Shown: positions 40,154 to 47,122 of the stretch, piece by piece
How positions within the stretch are numbered: position 1 is the stretch's first letter
How the letters are laid out: every line of letters starts with the position of its first letter
From: JAJZGK01 sp035538795
GTDB taxonomy: Bacteria > Pseudomonadota > Alphaproteobacteria > Rhodospirillales > Magnetospirillaceae
Direction: 5' to 3'
Assembly: GCA_035538795.1 (NCBI GenBank)
Contig: DATLJS010000042.1
Coordinates: forward strand, 62,001-126,000
DNA length: 64,000 nt
Program-made: the position numbers and the translations under genes
Notes under the pieces: generated by a model
Told to the model about the DNA's origin: nothing
Databases searched by the model: none
Seen by the model: the letters and a program-made list of their open reading frames with translations, nothing else

Positions 40154-40212
40154 TTAACACCCATTGAAATCAAACAACTTTTTCTAGCACAGGCGGGATC
40201 TGGCCGCTTTTG

Positions 40213-40225
40213 GGCGTTTCTTGCC
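40213..40225 (-). promoter_or_regulatory. FlbD (ftr)-like site upstream of fliK
   Basis: GGCGT-TTC-TTGCC followed by CAG. The right half CTTGCCCAG is identical to the ftr-like site at fliF. It is centred about 94 bp upstream of the predicted fliK start, the usual enhancer distance for ftr elements. Confidence 0.42.
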
Positions 40226-40254
40226 CAGGTCATTTTTGCCCACCCCAAACCCCG

Positions 40255-42894
40255 TCAATGCACAGCCGGAGCCGCGTCGAGCTGCGCCGCCAGACGGCTC
40301 AGACCCGACATGACCGAGGCGTTTTCCAGATAGGCGTCGCGGTAGCTGTTGAGCTGCACGGCGTCTTCGCTCATGTCCAGACGGTACAGGCCCTGACGAT
40401 GCTTGCGCAGCCCCTGGGTCAAGGTGTGCTGATAGAGGACCATCGCCCGCCCTTCGGCGACGTAACGGCGATGACGGCTGAGGATTCCCCGCGCCGCCTC
40501 CCTCAGACTGGTTTTGCCCTGGGGCAAGGCGTCGCCCGCGGGAATGTCCAAGCCGGCGTTCAAGGCGTCCCGCATCAGCTTCGCCGCCGACGGCGGCAGC
40601 ATCTCGGGCAACAGATCGGGACGGCTTTCCAGTTCGTGGGACAGGCAGCGGGCGCCGTCACCCAATCCCAGCAGAACCGCCAAAGAGCCGGTAACCTGCA
40701 TGGCCTCGCCGTCGACCGACGTCAACGACAGGGTCAGCATGCCGTCTTTTTCATGCAGTTCGGCGTGTGCCAGACTGCCTTCGCGGCAGACGGCCTTGAC
40801 CACGTCCTCCAATCCCTGGCCGCTGGGAAAGGCGAAATTCTGCCGCCGCCCCTCTCGCTGCGTCACCGTCAGGCAGGTGGGATTGAAGGTGGAGAACGTC
40901 GGCGCCATGGCCTTGCTTTCGGCACGGTCCCGGCCGCCCGGCGGCGCGAAGAAATCGTTGAGTCCGAAAAAAGCCGCCACGCCGGTCATGCTGGCGTCCG
41001 GCGGCGGGCGCAATCCCAGCAGCCCGGCGGGATCGCCTTCGGCAAAAACATTCTGCCCCGACGCGCCGATGATGCGGATGACCCAGCGGTTGCCGGCCCC
41101 CTTCATCACGGCGGACATGCCCGAGCACGAAGCGGCCTCGTTGAACTGCCCCACCAGTCCCGACAGGGTCTGCTTGGGATCGAGCCAGACCTCGACCCGG
41201 TGATGATCCTGGCTGGTCACCGTCAAGGCGCCGTTCAAGCCCAAAGAGCGGTTGTGCTCGGAAACCGCCACGCTTTCCAGATAGCCGCCCTGGCGGTCGA
41301 TGTCCCAATCCACCGTCAGGTCGCCCTGGGGCAGCGGCGGCGCCGGCAGCAAGCCAAGCAGAGCGACGGGCCCCGTCCGTCCCAACGGATCGGGCTCGAC
41401 GTAAAGATCACAGCCTTGGGCGTTGCTGACACGCAAAATCTGCCCTTCGCGCTGGCCGACCAGGGCCGCCTTCAAGCCGCTGAAGCTTTCCAGCTTGGCC
41501 GCGATGTCGCGCAAGCTGTCGGACACCGCGATCTGCACGGTGTAATGGTTGCCGAAGATGTCGCGGAATGACAGCGGCCCCGCCGCTCCGATGGCTTTCT
41601 CGGGATCGGCCATCGGTTGGGAATCCAGGGCCGTGCAGCGTTGGTCGCGCCACGACAGCCGCCCCCGCGGCAAAGCGATGCACACCCGCCCCAATGGATC
41701 GAGGAAAGCGGCGACGGCATCCGACTTCAAGGAATGCCGCAGCCATTGATCCAGGGCGCGGATGAACTGCCCGACACTCCAGGCCGCTCCGGTCGGCAAG
41801 CCCTCGCTCAACAGCTGCCGCGCCGCCAACAGGCTGACGCTGGTGGCGGCCAGCCGCACTCCCCCCTCGTCCAGCAAGGTTAGGACGCAGTCGCCGCCGC
41901 TGACGGCCAACCGCTCGAAATCAGGATTGAGAAATTCCCGGCTGCCGGCATAGGTGCCGACCGCCGAATTCGCCTGGGCGACGGCCCGATTGAACAGCCG
42001 GTTGACCTGCTCGCGGATCATCAGGGCCAGACTGTCCAGTTGCAGGGCGATCCCTTGCAAATGGTGGTCGCGCAGATTGAACAGGCCGAACAGCCGCCCG
42101 GAGCCGATGTCCTGGCGCACGTCGCGGCCGTCCAGCACCAAGCTTTCCCCGTCCTCGAACAGGAAGCGCTTGGCGAACGCCCCTTCGATCAAAGGCGTGC
42201 CGCTGCGCAGATAGACGGCGGCGGCGCCGTCGCCTCGGATGAAGCTGACCACGTCCAGCAGGCCGAATAACAAGGCCAACTGCTCGTCCCGGTCCTCGAA
42301 CAGGTACGAAACCTCGGCGCCGCAGGCGGCATCGACGGCGATGCGGTTGCTGGTGTCGGCCAGCCTCGTCAAAACGGCGTTGATGTCGTCGACCGACTGG
42401 GAAATCTGCTCGTTGGTTTGGCGGCGCAACCCGTCGATGCGCCCGGCGATGTCGCTCAGTCCGGAGGTCAGCCTCTCCGCCGATTGCAGCAGGCGTCTGG
42501 CGTCGGCCTGGCCGCCGCCTTCGCACAAGGCGTCCAGCCAGGATTGCAGATCGCCCTGGCCGTCGATGGCCTGCATCAGGGCATCCAGCGCGTCCTTGAA
42601 GTCCTCGACGACCTGAGCGCCGGCATTGGCGGCGATGGCGGCATGAATGCCGCTGTCGATGCCCTGGGCGATTTCCCCCCGGATGTCGTCGAAGGGAATA
42701 TCCAGCCCCAGCAGCCGATCCAACGGCCCCTTGCTTCGGGCGACGACCGGCGCCGCCGGGCGCTGCTGGGCCTTGAAAGCCGCTTGGGCCTCGAAGGCGG
42801 CCGCCACGCTTCCCAGCCCCTGCATGGTGGCCGGATTAAGCAAAGCGGGACTGATCTGACCCGGCATTTGGCCGAGTCCAGCTGTCACGGACAT
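40255..42894 (-). CDS. flgK: FlgK-like hook-associated protein with atypical N-terminus
   Basis: An 879-residue protein assigned to FlgK from its helical segment at about 99-187 (LQSAERLTSGLSDIAGRIDG, LRRQTNEQISQSVDDINAVLTRLADTSNRI), which matches the D1 helices of FlgK, and from its position after the FlgN-like gene. The usual FlgK N-terminus (SGLxAxQ...NNIANxxTPGYxR) is absent; residues 1-60 are instead Ala/Gln/Pro-rich. The C-terminus (QLNSYRDAYLENASVMSGLSRLAAQL) only loosely resembles the D0 helix. The large middle region would be surface-exposed. It may be a highly diverged HAP1 or another axial protein. Confidence 0.68.
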   Translation of the reverse strand: MSVTAGLGQMPGQISPALLNPATMQGLGSVAAAFEAQAAFKAQQRPAAPVVARSKGPLDRLLGLDIPFDDIRGEIAQGIDSGIHAAIAANAGAQVVEDFKDALDALMQAIDGQGDLQSWLDALCEGGGQADARRLLQSAERLTSGLSDIAGRIDGLRRQTNEQISQSVDDINAVLTRLADTSNRIAVDAACGAEVSYLFEDRDEQLALLFGLLDVVSFIRGDGAAAVYLRSGTPLIEGAFAKRFLFEDGESLVLDGRDVRQDIGSGRLFGLFNLRDHHLQGIALQLDSLALMIREQVNRLFNRAVAQANSAVGTYAGSREFLNPDFERLAVSGGDCVLTLLDEGGVRLAATSVSLLAARQLLSEGLPTGAAWSVGQFIRALDQWLRHSLKSDAVAAFLDPLGRVCIALPRGRLSWRDQRCTALDSQPMADPEKAIGAAGPLSFRDIFGNHYTVQIAVSDSLRDIAAKLESFSGLKAALVGQREGQILRVSNAQGCDLYVEPDPLGRTGPVALLGLLPAPPLPQGDLTVDWDIDRQGGYLESVAVSEHNRSLGLNGALTVTSQDHHRVEVWLDPKQTLSGLVGQFNEAASCSGMSAVMKGAGNRWVIRIIGASGQNVFAEGDPAGLLGLRPPPDASMTGVAAFFGLNDFFAPPGGRDRAESKAMAPTFSTFNPTCLTVTQREGRRQNFAFPSGQGLEDVVKAVCREGSLAHAELHEKDGMLTLSLTSVDGEAMQVTGSLAVLLGLGDGARCLSHELESRPDLLPEMLPPSAAKLMRDALNAGLDIPAGDALPQGKTSLREAARGILSRHRRYVAEGRAMVLYQHTLTQGLRKHRQGLYRLDMSEDAVQLNSYRDAYLENASVMSGLSRLAAQLDAAPAVH

Positions 42895-42928
42895 GCTGTG
42901 ACGCTCCTAAACGGGAGACGGGACGACG

Positions 42929-43792
42929 TCAGGCTGTGGCGTTGAAAGCGACCGAAGTGTTGTTGCCCCAATTCACGCCACCCGAGCGGGTGTACATGGC
43001 CTCGCGTCTTCGGGCTTCGATCACGGCGTTGTTGATGACGCCGAAGACCTTTTCCGTCGCTTCCATGTTCGCCTTCAGCAGGCTGGCGTTTTCGCTGCAA
43101 CGGGCTTCGAGCTGCTTGATCAGATTCATCACCTGATCGCGAATCTCGGGTGGCTGGCCGCGCATGCCCGTCGGATCGGACAGCAGCGTGCGCAGACGGT
43201 CGTTATAGAGCTTGGTCGCTTCCTGCTTGCGGGGCTGCAAGGCCTCGACACCCTTGGGATTGCAGGCGCGCAGATGCTCGTTCTCTTCGACCAGCAGCTC
43301 GTCGTACATGATGATGGCTTCAACCATCGGAGCCATGGTCGGCGGCAGGGTCCGCAAATCGATCCGCCCCGCCCCGCTGGGCGATGGCGCCGGAGCGCCG
43401 TTGAGCGGCCGGGCGGACGCCCCCGCCGGCATCGACGGACGGGCGGCCTGGGCCGGAGCTGTCGCAGCCGAAGCGGCTCCAGACATGCCGGGGCGAGCCG
43501 GCAACGACGGCGCGGCGACGGCTGTCGGCGCACCTGGGCGCCCGGGCAAAGCCGGAGCGGCGGGACGACCCGGCATGGGCGGAACCGCCGGACGGCCGGG
43601 CAGCGACGGAGCGGCGGCCTGCGGCTGCGGCTGCGGCTGCGCCGCCGGGGCTGTCAGTTTCTTGAACAATCCGCCCAGCCCGCCGGACTGGGGAGCGGCG
43701 GGCTGGGCCGCCGAGGAAGGCGTGGCGGAAGGCGCGCCGGGACGCTGCGGCAGTTTCGGCGGCGGCTTGGGCATGTTCTGCGGGAAGCTCAT
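42929..43792 (-). CDS. FlgN-like flagellar export chaperone with Pro-rich N-terminal extension
   Basis: A 287-residue protein in two parts. Residues 1-140 are disordered and Pro/Ala/Gly-rich with LPGRP repeats (SLPGRPAVPPMPGRPAAPALPG) and PQPQPQ. Residues 150-287 are helical (MVEAIIMYDELLVEENEHL, IRDQVMNLIKQLEARCSENASLLKANMEATEKVFGVINNAVIEA), in the style of FlgN, the chaperone of FlgK and FlgL. It lies between flgJ and the FlgK-like gene, which supports that role. The extension is unusual: ordinary FlgN is about 140 residues. Confidence 0.65.
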   Translation of the reverse strand: MSFPQNMPKPPPKLPQRPGAPSATPSSAAQPAAPQSGGLGGLFKKLTAPAAQPQPQPQAAAPSLPGRPAVPPMPGRPAAPALPGRPGAPTAVAAPSLPARPGMSGAASAATAPAQAARPSMPAGASARPLNGAPAPSPSGAGRIDLRTLPPTMAPMVEAIIMYDELLVEENEHLRACNPKGVEALQPRKQEATKLYNDRLRTLLSDPTGMRGQPPEIRDQVMNLIKQLEARCSENASLLKANMEATEKVFGVINNAVIEARRREAMYTRSGGVNWGNNTSVAFNATA

Positions 43793-44136
43793 TGCGCCTT
43801 CTCCTGTTCGGACAAAAGAGTGTGCATGACCGACTTGGCGATGCCGACGCCCCCGTGGGAGACGATCTGCTTCGAATATTCGTCGATCATCATGGACTGA
43901 AACATTTCCTCGCCGTGGCCGCCCCCGAACATGGCGTCGGACTTGATGCCCGAAAACATGTGATTGAACATCTGGGACAGAAACACCTGCTCGAAATCCT
44001 CGGCGGTTTTCTTGATGGCCGCCGGATCCTTGCCTGCGGTCTGCAAACCGGCGACCTTGCCCTGGTTCATGGACATCATGGCCTGGCCGGTCAGATTGCT
44101 GGCCGAAGAATAGGCGGCTGAGGCGGAGGTCTGCAT
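43789..44136 (-). CDS. flgJ: Rod-binding protein FlgJ (N-terminal domain only)
   Basis: A 115-residue protein matching the rod-binding half of FlgJ: AAIKKTAEDFEQVFLSQMFNHMFSGIKS, FGGGHGEEMFQSMMIDEYSKQIVSHGGVGIAKSV. The muramidase half found in enterobacterial FlgJ is absent, as in other alphaproteobacteria, where a separate lytic enzyme is used. It overlaps the FlgN-like start by 4 bp and shares one base with the flgI stop. Confidence 0.92.
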   Translation of the reverse strand: MQTSASAAYSSASNLTGQAMMSMNQGKVAGLQTAGKDPAAIKKTAEDFEQVFLSQMFNHMFSGIKSDAMFGGGHGEEMFQSMMIDEYSKQIVSHGGVGIAKSVMHTLLSEQEKAQ

Positions 44137-45308
44137 TACAGCACCTGCAAATCGGCTTGAAGGGCGCCTGCGGCCTTGATGGCTTGCAGGATCGTGATCA
44201 GGTCGCGCGGGCTGATGCCCAACGCATTCAGGTTGGCCACCAGATCGTGCAGGGTCACACCGTTCTGCATGATGCCCAGCTTGTTGCCGGCCCCCTCGTC
44301 CACCTGGACGTCGGAGCGGGCCACCGTGGTGGTTTCACCGGTGTTCGAGAAAGGCGAAGGCTGCGATACCTGCGGCGTCTCGGTGATGCGGATGGTCAGG
44401 CTGCCTTGGGCGATGGCCACGGTGCTGATGCGCACGTTCTCGCCCATGACGATGGTACCGGTATGTTCGTCCACCACCACGCGGGCCAACTGATCCGGCT
44501 GCACGCGCAGCTGTTCGATATCGGTCAGCAGGGAAACGGTGTTGCCCTTATAGCGGCCCGGCACTTGCAAATGCACGGTGGTCGGATCGGTCGGGCGGGC
44601 GGCGTCGGTGCCCAAATAGGCGTTGATGGCCTGGGCGACGCGGCGCGCGGTCGTGAAATCGGGATTACGCAGGGTGACCTGGACGGTCTCCATGTTGGTC
44701 ATGTCGAACGGCACCTCGCGTTCGACGATGGCTCCGTTGGCGATCCGGCCGGTGGTGGGAACCGCCTTGGTCACCGAACTGCCGGAGGAGCCGCTGGCGG
44801 AAAAACCGCCGGTAGCCACCTGGCCCTGGCCGATGGCGTAAACCTCGCCGTCGGCGCCGGTCAGCGGCGTCACCATCAGGGTGCCACCCAGAAGATCCTT
44901 GGAATCGCCCAGCGCACTGACGGTAATGTCGATCTTGGTGCCCTGACGGGCGAAGGCCGGCAGACGGGCCGTGACCATGACGGCTGCCACGTTCTTCGGC
45001 TTCAGGGCCAGCTGGGCGGTACTGCTGCTGGGAAGAGTGTTCACGCCCAAGCGGTTCAACATGCCGATCAGGGACTGTCGGGTGAATTCCGAATTGTCCA
45101 TGGTGTCGCCGGTGCCGTTCAGGCCGACCACCAAGCCGTAACCGACCAGCACGTTTTCGCGGACGCCTTCGAAATCGGCGATATCCTTGATGCGGGAGCT
45201 GGCCTGGGCGGGGTGGGCCAAGAGCATGGAGGCGACGATCAGCCCGGCGGCCAATCCGGCCTGCCAGAATCTGACGACATCGTTGCGAAGGGCGCGTGCG
45301 CGGTTCAT
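44136..45308 (-). CDS. flgI: Flagellar P-ring protein FlgI
   Basis: A 390-residue periplasmic ring protein that forms the peptidoglycan bushing. Its signal peptide (FWQAGLAAGLIVASMLLAHPAQAS) is cleaved near residue 37. The mature start RIKDIADFEGVRENVLVGYGLVVGLNGTGD is diagnostic, as is the C-terminal TLHDLVANLNALGISPRDLITILQAIKAAGALQADL. First gene of flgI-flgJ-(flgN-like)-(flgK-like). A sigma-54 promoter lies 47-63 bp upstream. Confidence 0.97.
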   Translation of the reverse strand: MNRARALRNDVVRFWQAGLAAGLIVASMLLAHPAQASSRIKDIADFEGVRENVLVGYGLVVGLNGTGDTMDNSEFTRQSLIGMLNRLGVNTLPSSSTAQLALKPKNVAAVMVTARLPAFARQGTKIDITVSALGDSKDLLGGTLMVTPLTGADGEVYAIGQGQVATGGFSASGSSGSSVTKAVPTTGRIANGAIVEREVPFDMTNMETVQVTLRNPDFTTARRVAQAINAYLGTDAARPTDPTTVHLQVPGRYKGNTVSLLTDIEQLRVQPDQLARVVVDEHTGTIVMGENVRISTVAIAQGSLTIRITETPQVSQPSPFSNTGETTTVARSDVQVDEGAGNKLGIMQNGVTLHDLVANLNALGISPRDLITILQAIKAAGALQADLQVL

Positions 45309-45354
45309 CTCAATCCTCTCCGTCCGTTGCCGGACACTGATCCGGACACACCCT

Positions 45355-45371
45355 TGCGAAGATCGTGCCAG
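45355..45371 (-). promoter_or_regulatory. Sigma-54 promoter of the flgI operon
   Basis: Minus strand CTGGCACGATCTTCGCA: the -24 element CTGGCACG is perfect, the -12 element TCGC keeps the GC, and GG-to-GC spacing is exactly 10 bp. The predicted start is near 45344, about 35 nt before the flgI ATG. Confidence 0.82.
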
Positions 45372-45446
45372 ATACGAAAGCGGCGGAAATCCTGGGACTT
45401 CGCCGGGCAGAAAGGGGCGGCGGCGGCAAGCTCTACCGGGGCGGGC

Positions 45447-45459
45447 GGCAGTTTCTGCC
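45447..45459 (-). promoter_or_regulatory. FlbD (ftr)-like palindrome between flgI and fliX
   Basis: GGCAG-TTT-CTGCC, a perfect 5+5 inverted repeat with the same spacing as the fliF site. It is centred about 110 bp upstream of the predicted flgI start. It could serve as enhancer for flgI and possibly affect the divergent fliX. Confidence 0.45.
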
Positions 45460-45620
45460 CCCTCGGGAGCATAGGGTGGAGGAAATTTACCGATGGCAAT
45501 GTTTTGTTAATAAACAAGCGGTTATAAAAGAAAGATGAAGGAGTCTCGCAAGAAGGGCTTTGATCCCGGCGAGATGCAGTGTATTGTGCCCCCATTCAGC
45601 GTTCCTTTTAATGGGCAGGC

Positions 45621-46061
45621 ATGAAGATCAGCGGTTACGGACCGACATCGGGACCGGGGCAGGCAAAGCGCACCGGAAAAACCGACAAGTCCTCCTCCAG
45701 CGCCTTTGCCAAGCAGCTCGCCGAGACTTTCGAGGCGGCCGAGGAAGCGCATGCCGTTGAGAGCACCCATACGGTCGGCAACATCGACGCCCTGTTGGCG
45801 GTTCAGGCCGCCGACGACAGTCTGGAGCGCGAACAGCGCAGAAAGCTGATCCAGCGCGGCGAAGACATTCTGGACAAGCTGGAAGAAGTGCGCCACGGCC
45901 TGTTGCTGGGGACCATCCCCAAAGACAAGCTGGTGTCCCTGGCCCAACTGATCCGGTCCCGCCGCGACAATGTCGTCGACCCCAGGCTGGCCGCCGTTCT
46001 CGACGAAATCGAACTGCGCGCCGAAGTGGAATTGGCCAAGCTTTCCAGCCGTTCGTCGTAA
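45621..46061 (+). CDS. fliX: Flagellar assembly regulator FliX
   Basis: A 146-residue protein that in Caulobacter binds FlbD and couples basal-body assembly to FlbD activity. The order fits: basic, flexible N-terminus (MKISGYGPTSGPGQAKRTG), central VGNIDALLAVQAADDSLEREQRRKLIQRGEDILDKLEEVRHGLL, and C-terminal LIRSRRDNVVDPRLAAVLDEIELRAEVELAKL, all typical of FliX. Divergent from flgI, as in Caulobacter. No clear sigma-54 promoter faces it. Confidence 0.9.
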   Translation: MKISGYGPTSGPGQAKRTGKTDKSSSSAFAKQLAETFEAAEEAHAVESTHTVGNIDALLAVQAADDSLEREQRRKLIQRGEDILDKLEEVRHGLLLGTIPKDKLVSLAQLIRSRRDNVVDPRLAAVLDEIELRAEVELAKLSSRSS

Positions 46062-46099
46062 GCCGAAACGCCTGTCTGCGCGCTCAGTCGCAGCCTTCT

Positions 46100-46107
46100 T
46101 TAACCAT
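46100..46107 (+). promoter_or_regulatory. CtrA-type half box upstream of dksA
   Basis: TTAACCAT, extended to TTAA-N7-TTGG, 28 bp upstream of the predicted -35 of dksA. It is identical to the 8-mer at fliF. A single half site can occur by chance, so this is suggestive only. Confidence 0.3.
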
Positions 46108-46134
46108 TCGTTGGGGCCCTTGTGTAATCGCAGC

Positions 46135-46163
46135 TTGCGGCGGCTCCTTCTCGTCCTTATATT
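46135..46163 (+). promoter_or_regulatory. Predicted promoter of dksA
   Basis: -35 TTGCGG (46135-46140), 17 bp spacer, -10 TATATT (46158-46163). Predicted leader about 47 nt. It is placed between fliX and dksA, so dksA can be expressed apart from fliX. Confidence 0.5.
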
Positions 46164-46217
46164 CCCCAGCGGAATCAAGACTATGGGTTCCGGCCCCGTG
46201 CCGGATCGTGGGGAAGC

Positions 46218-46634
46218 ATGACAGTCACGCTGCCGCCTGATTACCGTCCCTCCGAGGACGAGCCTTTCATGAACGACGTACAGACGGAATATTTCCGCCA
46301 GAAGCTGTTGAAATGGCGCGCCGAGCTTTTGCGCGAATCCGATGAAACCCTGCAGCACCTTCAGGAGGGCGGCCTACAGGAACCCGACATCGCGGACCGC
46401 GCACAGGCCGAGGCCGACCGCACGCTGGAACTGCGGACCCGCGACCGAGCCCGCAAGCTGATCTCGAAGATCGACGCCGCCTTGCTGCGCATCGAGGACG
46501 GCTCTTACGGTTATTGCGAAGAAACCCACGAGCCCATCGGCGTTCGCCGGTTGGACGCCCGCCCCATCGCCACCCTGTCCATCGAGGCGCAGGAACGGCA
46601 TGAGCGGCTGGAACGAACCCACCGCGACGAATAG
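46218..46634 (+). CDS. dksA: RNA polymerase-binding transcription factor DksA
   Basis: A 138-residue secondary-channel regulator that acts with ppGpp. The long coiled-coil hairpin carries the tip region DIADRAQAEADRTLELRTRDRARKLISKIDAALLRIEDGSYGYC. The zinc-finger end reads GYCEETHEPIGVRRLDARPIATLSIEAQERHE: only one of the four canonical Cys is present, the form I associate with alphaproteobacterial and Cys-poor DksA proteins that fold without zinc. The N-terminus LPPDYRPSEDEPFM is conserved in these proteins and supports the ATG at 46218. Confidence 0.94.
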   Translation: MTVTLPPDYRPSEDEPFMNDVQTEYFRQKLLKWRAELLRESDETLQHLQEGGLQEPDIADRAQAEADRTLELRTRDRARKLISKIDAALLRIEDGSYGYCEETHEPIGVRRLDARPIATLSIEAQERHERLERTHRDE

Positions 46635-46645
46635 ACGAGACCAAG

Positions 46646-46677
46646 GGCCGGATCGGAACTTTCCATCCGGCCTTTTT
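46646..46677 (+). terminator. Intrinsic terminator of dksA
   Basis: Stem GGCCGGAT / ATCCGGCC with an 11-base loop that can pair further (GGA / TCC), followed by TTTTTCTTT. It starts 12 bp after the dksA stop. Confidence 0.82.
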
Positions 46678-46698
46678 CTTTGTGCTAGGCTGTTGGCC

Positions 46699-47085
46699 AT
46701 GATGCGTCTCGCCGTAGCGGCCTTATCCGCCCTCGCCTACCTCTCGGCCTTCCTGATGCCAATGCTGCCGGCCTCCGCCTCGGCCATGAGCGTTGGCATG
46801 GAAATCGGCGCCGCGCACGCATCGCAAAGCGCCATTCACGCCCACTGCGCCGATGCCGGCCAGGCCGGCGGCCAAGACGTTCCCCACAAGACGATGAAGG
46901 CCGCTTCCGATCTTTGCCGGACCGGCTGCGCCGCCCATGCTCCGGCCCTGCCGTCCCAGGCATTGGCCGCGCCGCTGGCTTGGGTTCCCGCTCCGGCCTT
47001 GACCGCCACGCCCCACCAGCGATTGACCGCGGCCCTGGTCGCACCCGATCCCCGACCGCCCAGAAGCCTCTCCTTCGTTTCCTAA
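46699..47085 (+). CDS. Small secreted His/Cys-containing protein preceding a copper oxidase
   Basis: A 128-residue protein with a signal peptide (MMRLAVAALSALAYLSAFLMPMLPASASA). The mature part has possible metal ligands, HASQSAIHAHCADAG and SDLCRTGCAAHAP, then an Ala/Pro-rich tail. The pattern recalls small copper-resistance-associated proteins (CopL or DUF2946 style), but I cannot assign it firmly. It lies 37 bp before the multicopper oxidase and is probably co-transcribed. No good ribosome-binding site precedes the ATG at 46699. Confidence 0.6.
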   Translation: MMRLAVAALSALAYLSAFLMPMLPASASAMSVGMEIGAAHASQSAIHAHCADAGQAGGQDVPHKTMKAASDLCRTGCAAHAPALPSQALAAPLAWVPAPALTATPHQRLTAALVAPDPRPPRSLSFVS

Positions 47086-47122
47086 GCGTCGTTCTATCCG
47101 GCTTCTTTGAAGGAGAGCCATC

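Noticed and set aside
45490..45520. Sigma-54-like TGGCAATGTTTTGTT facing fliX
   Set aside because: Lacks the -12 GC and the spacing is off by one.
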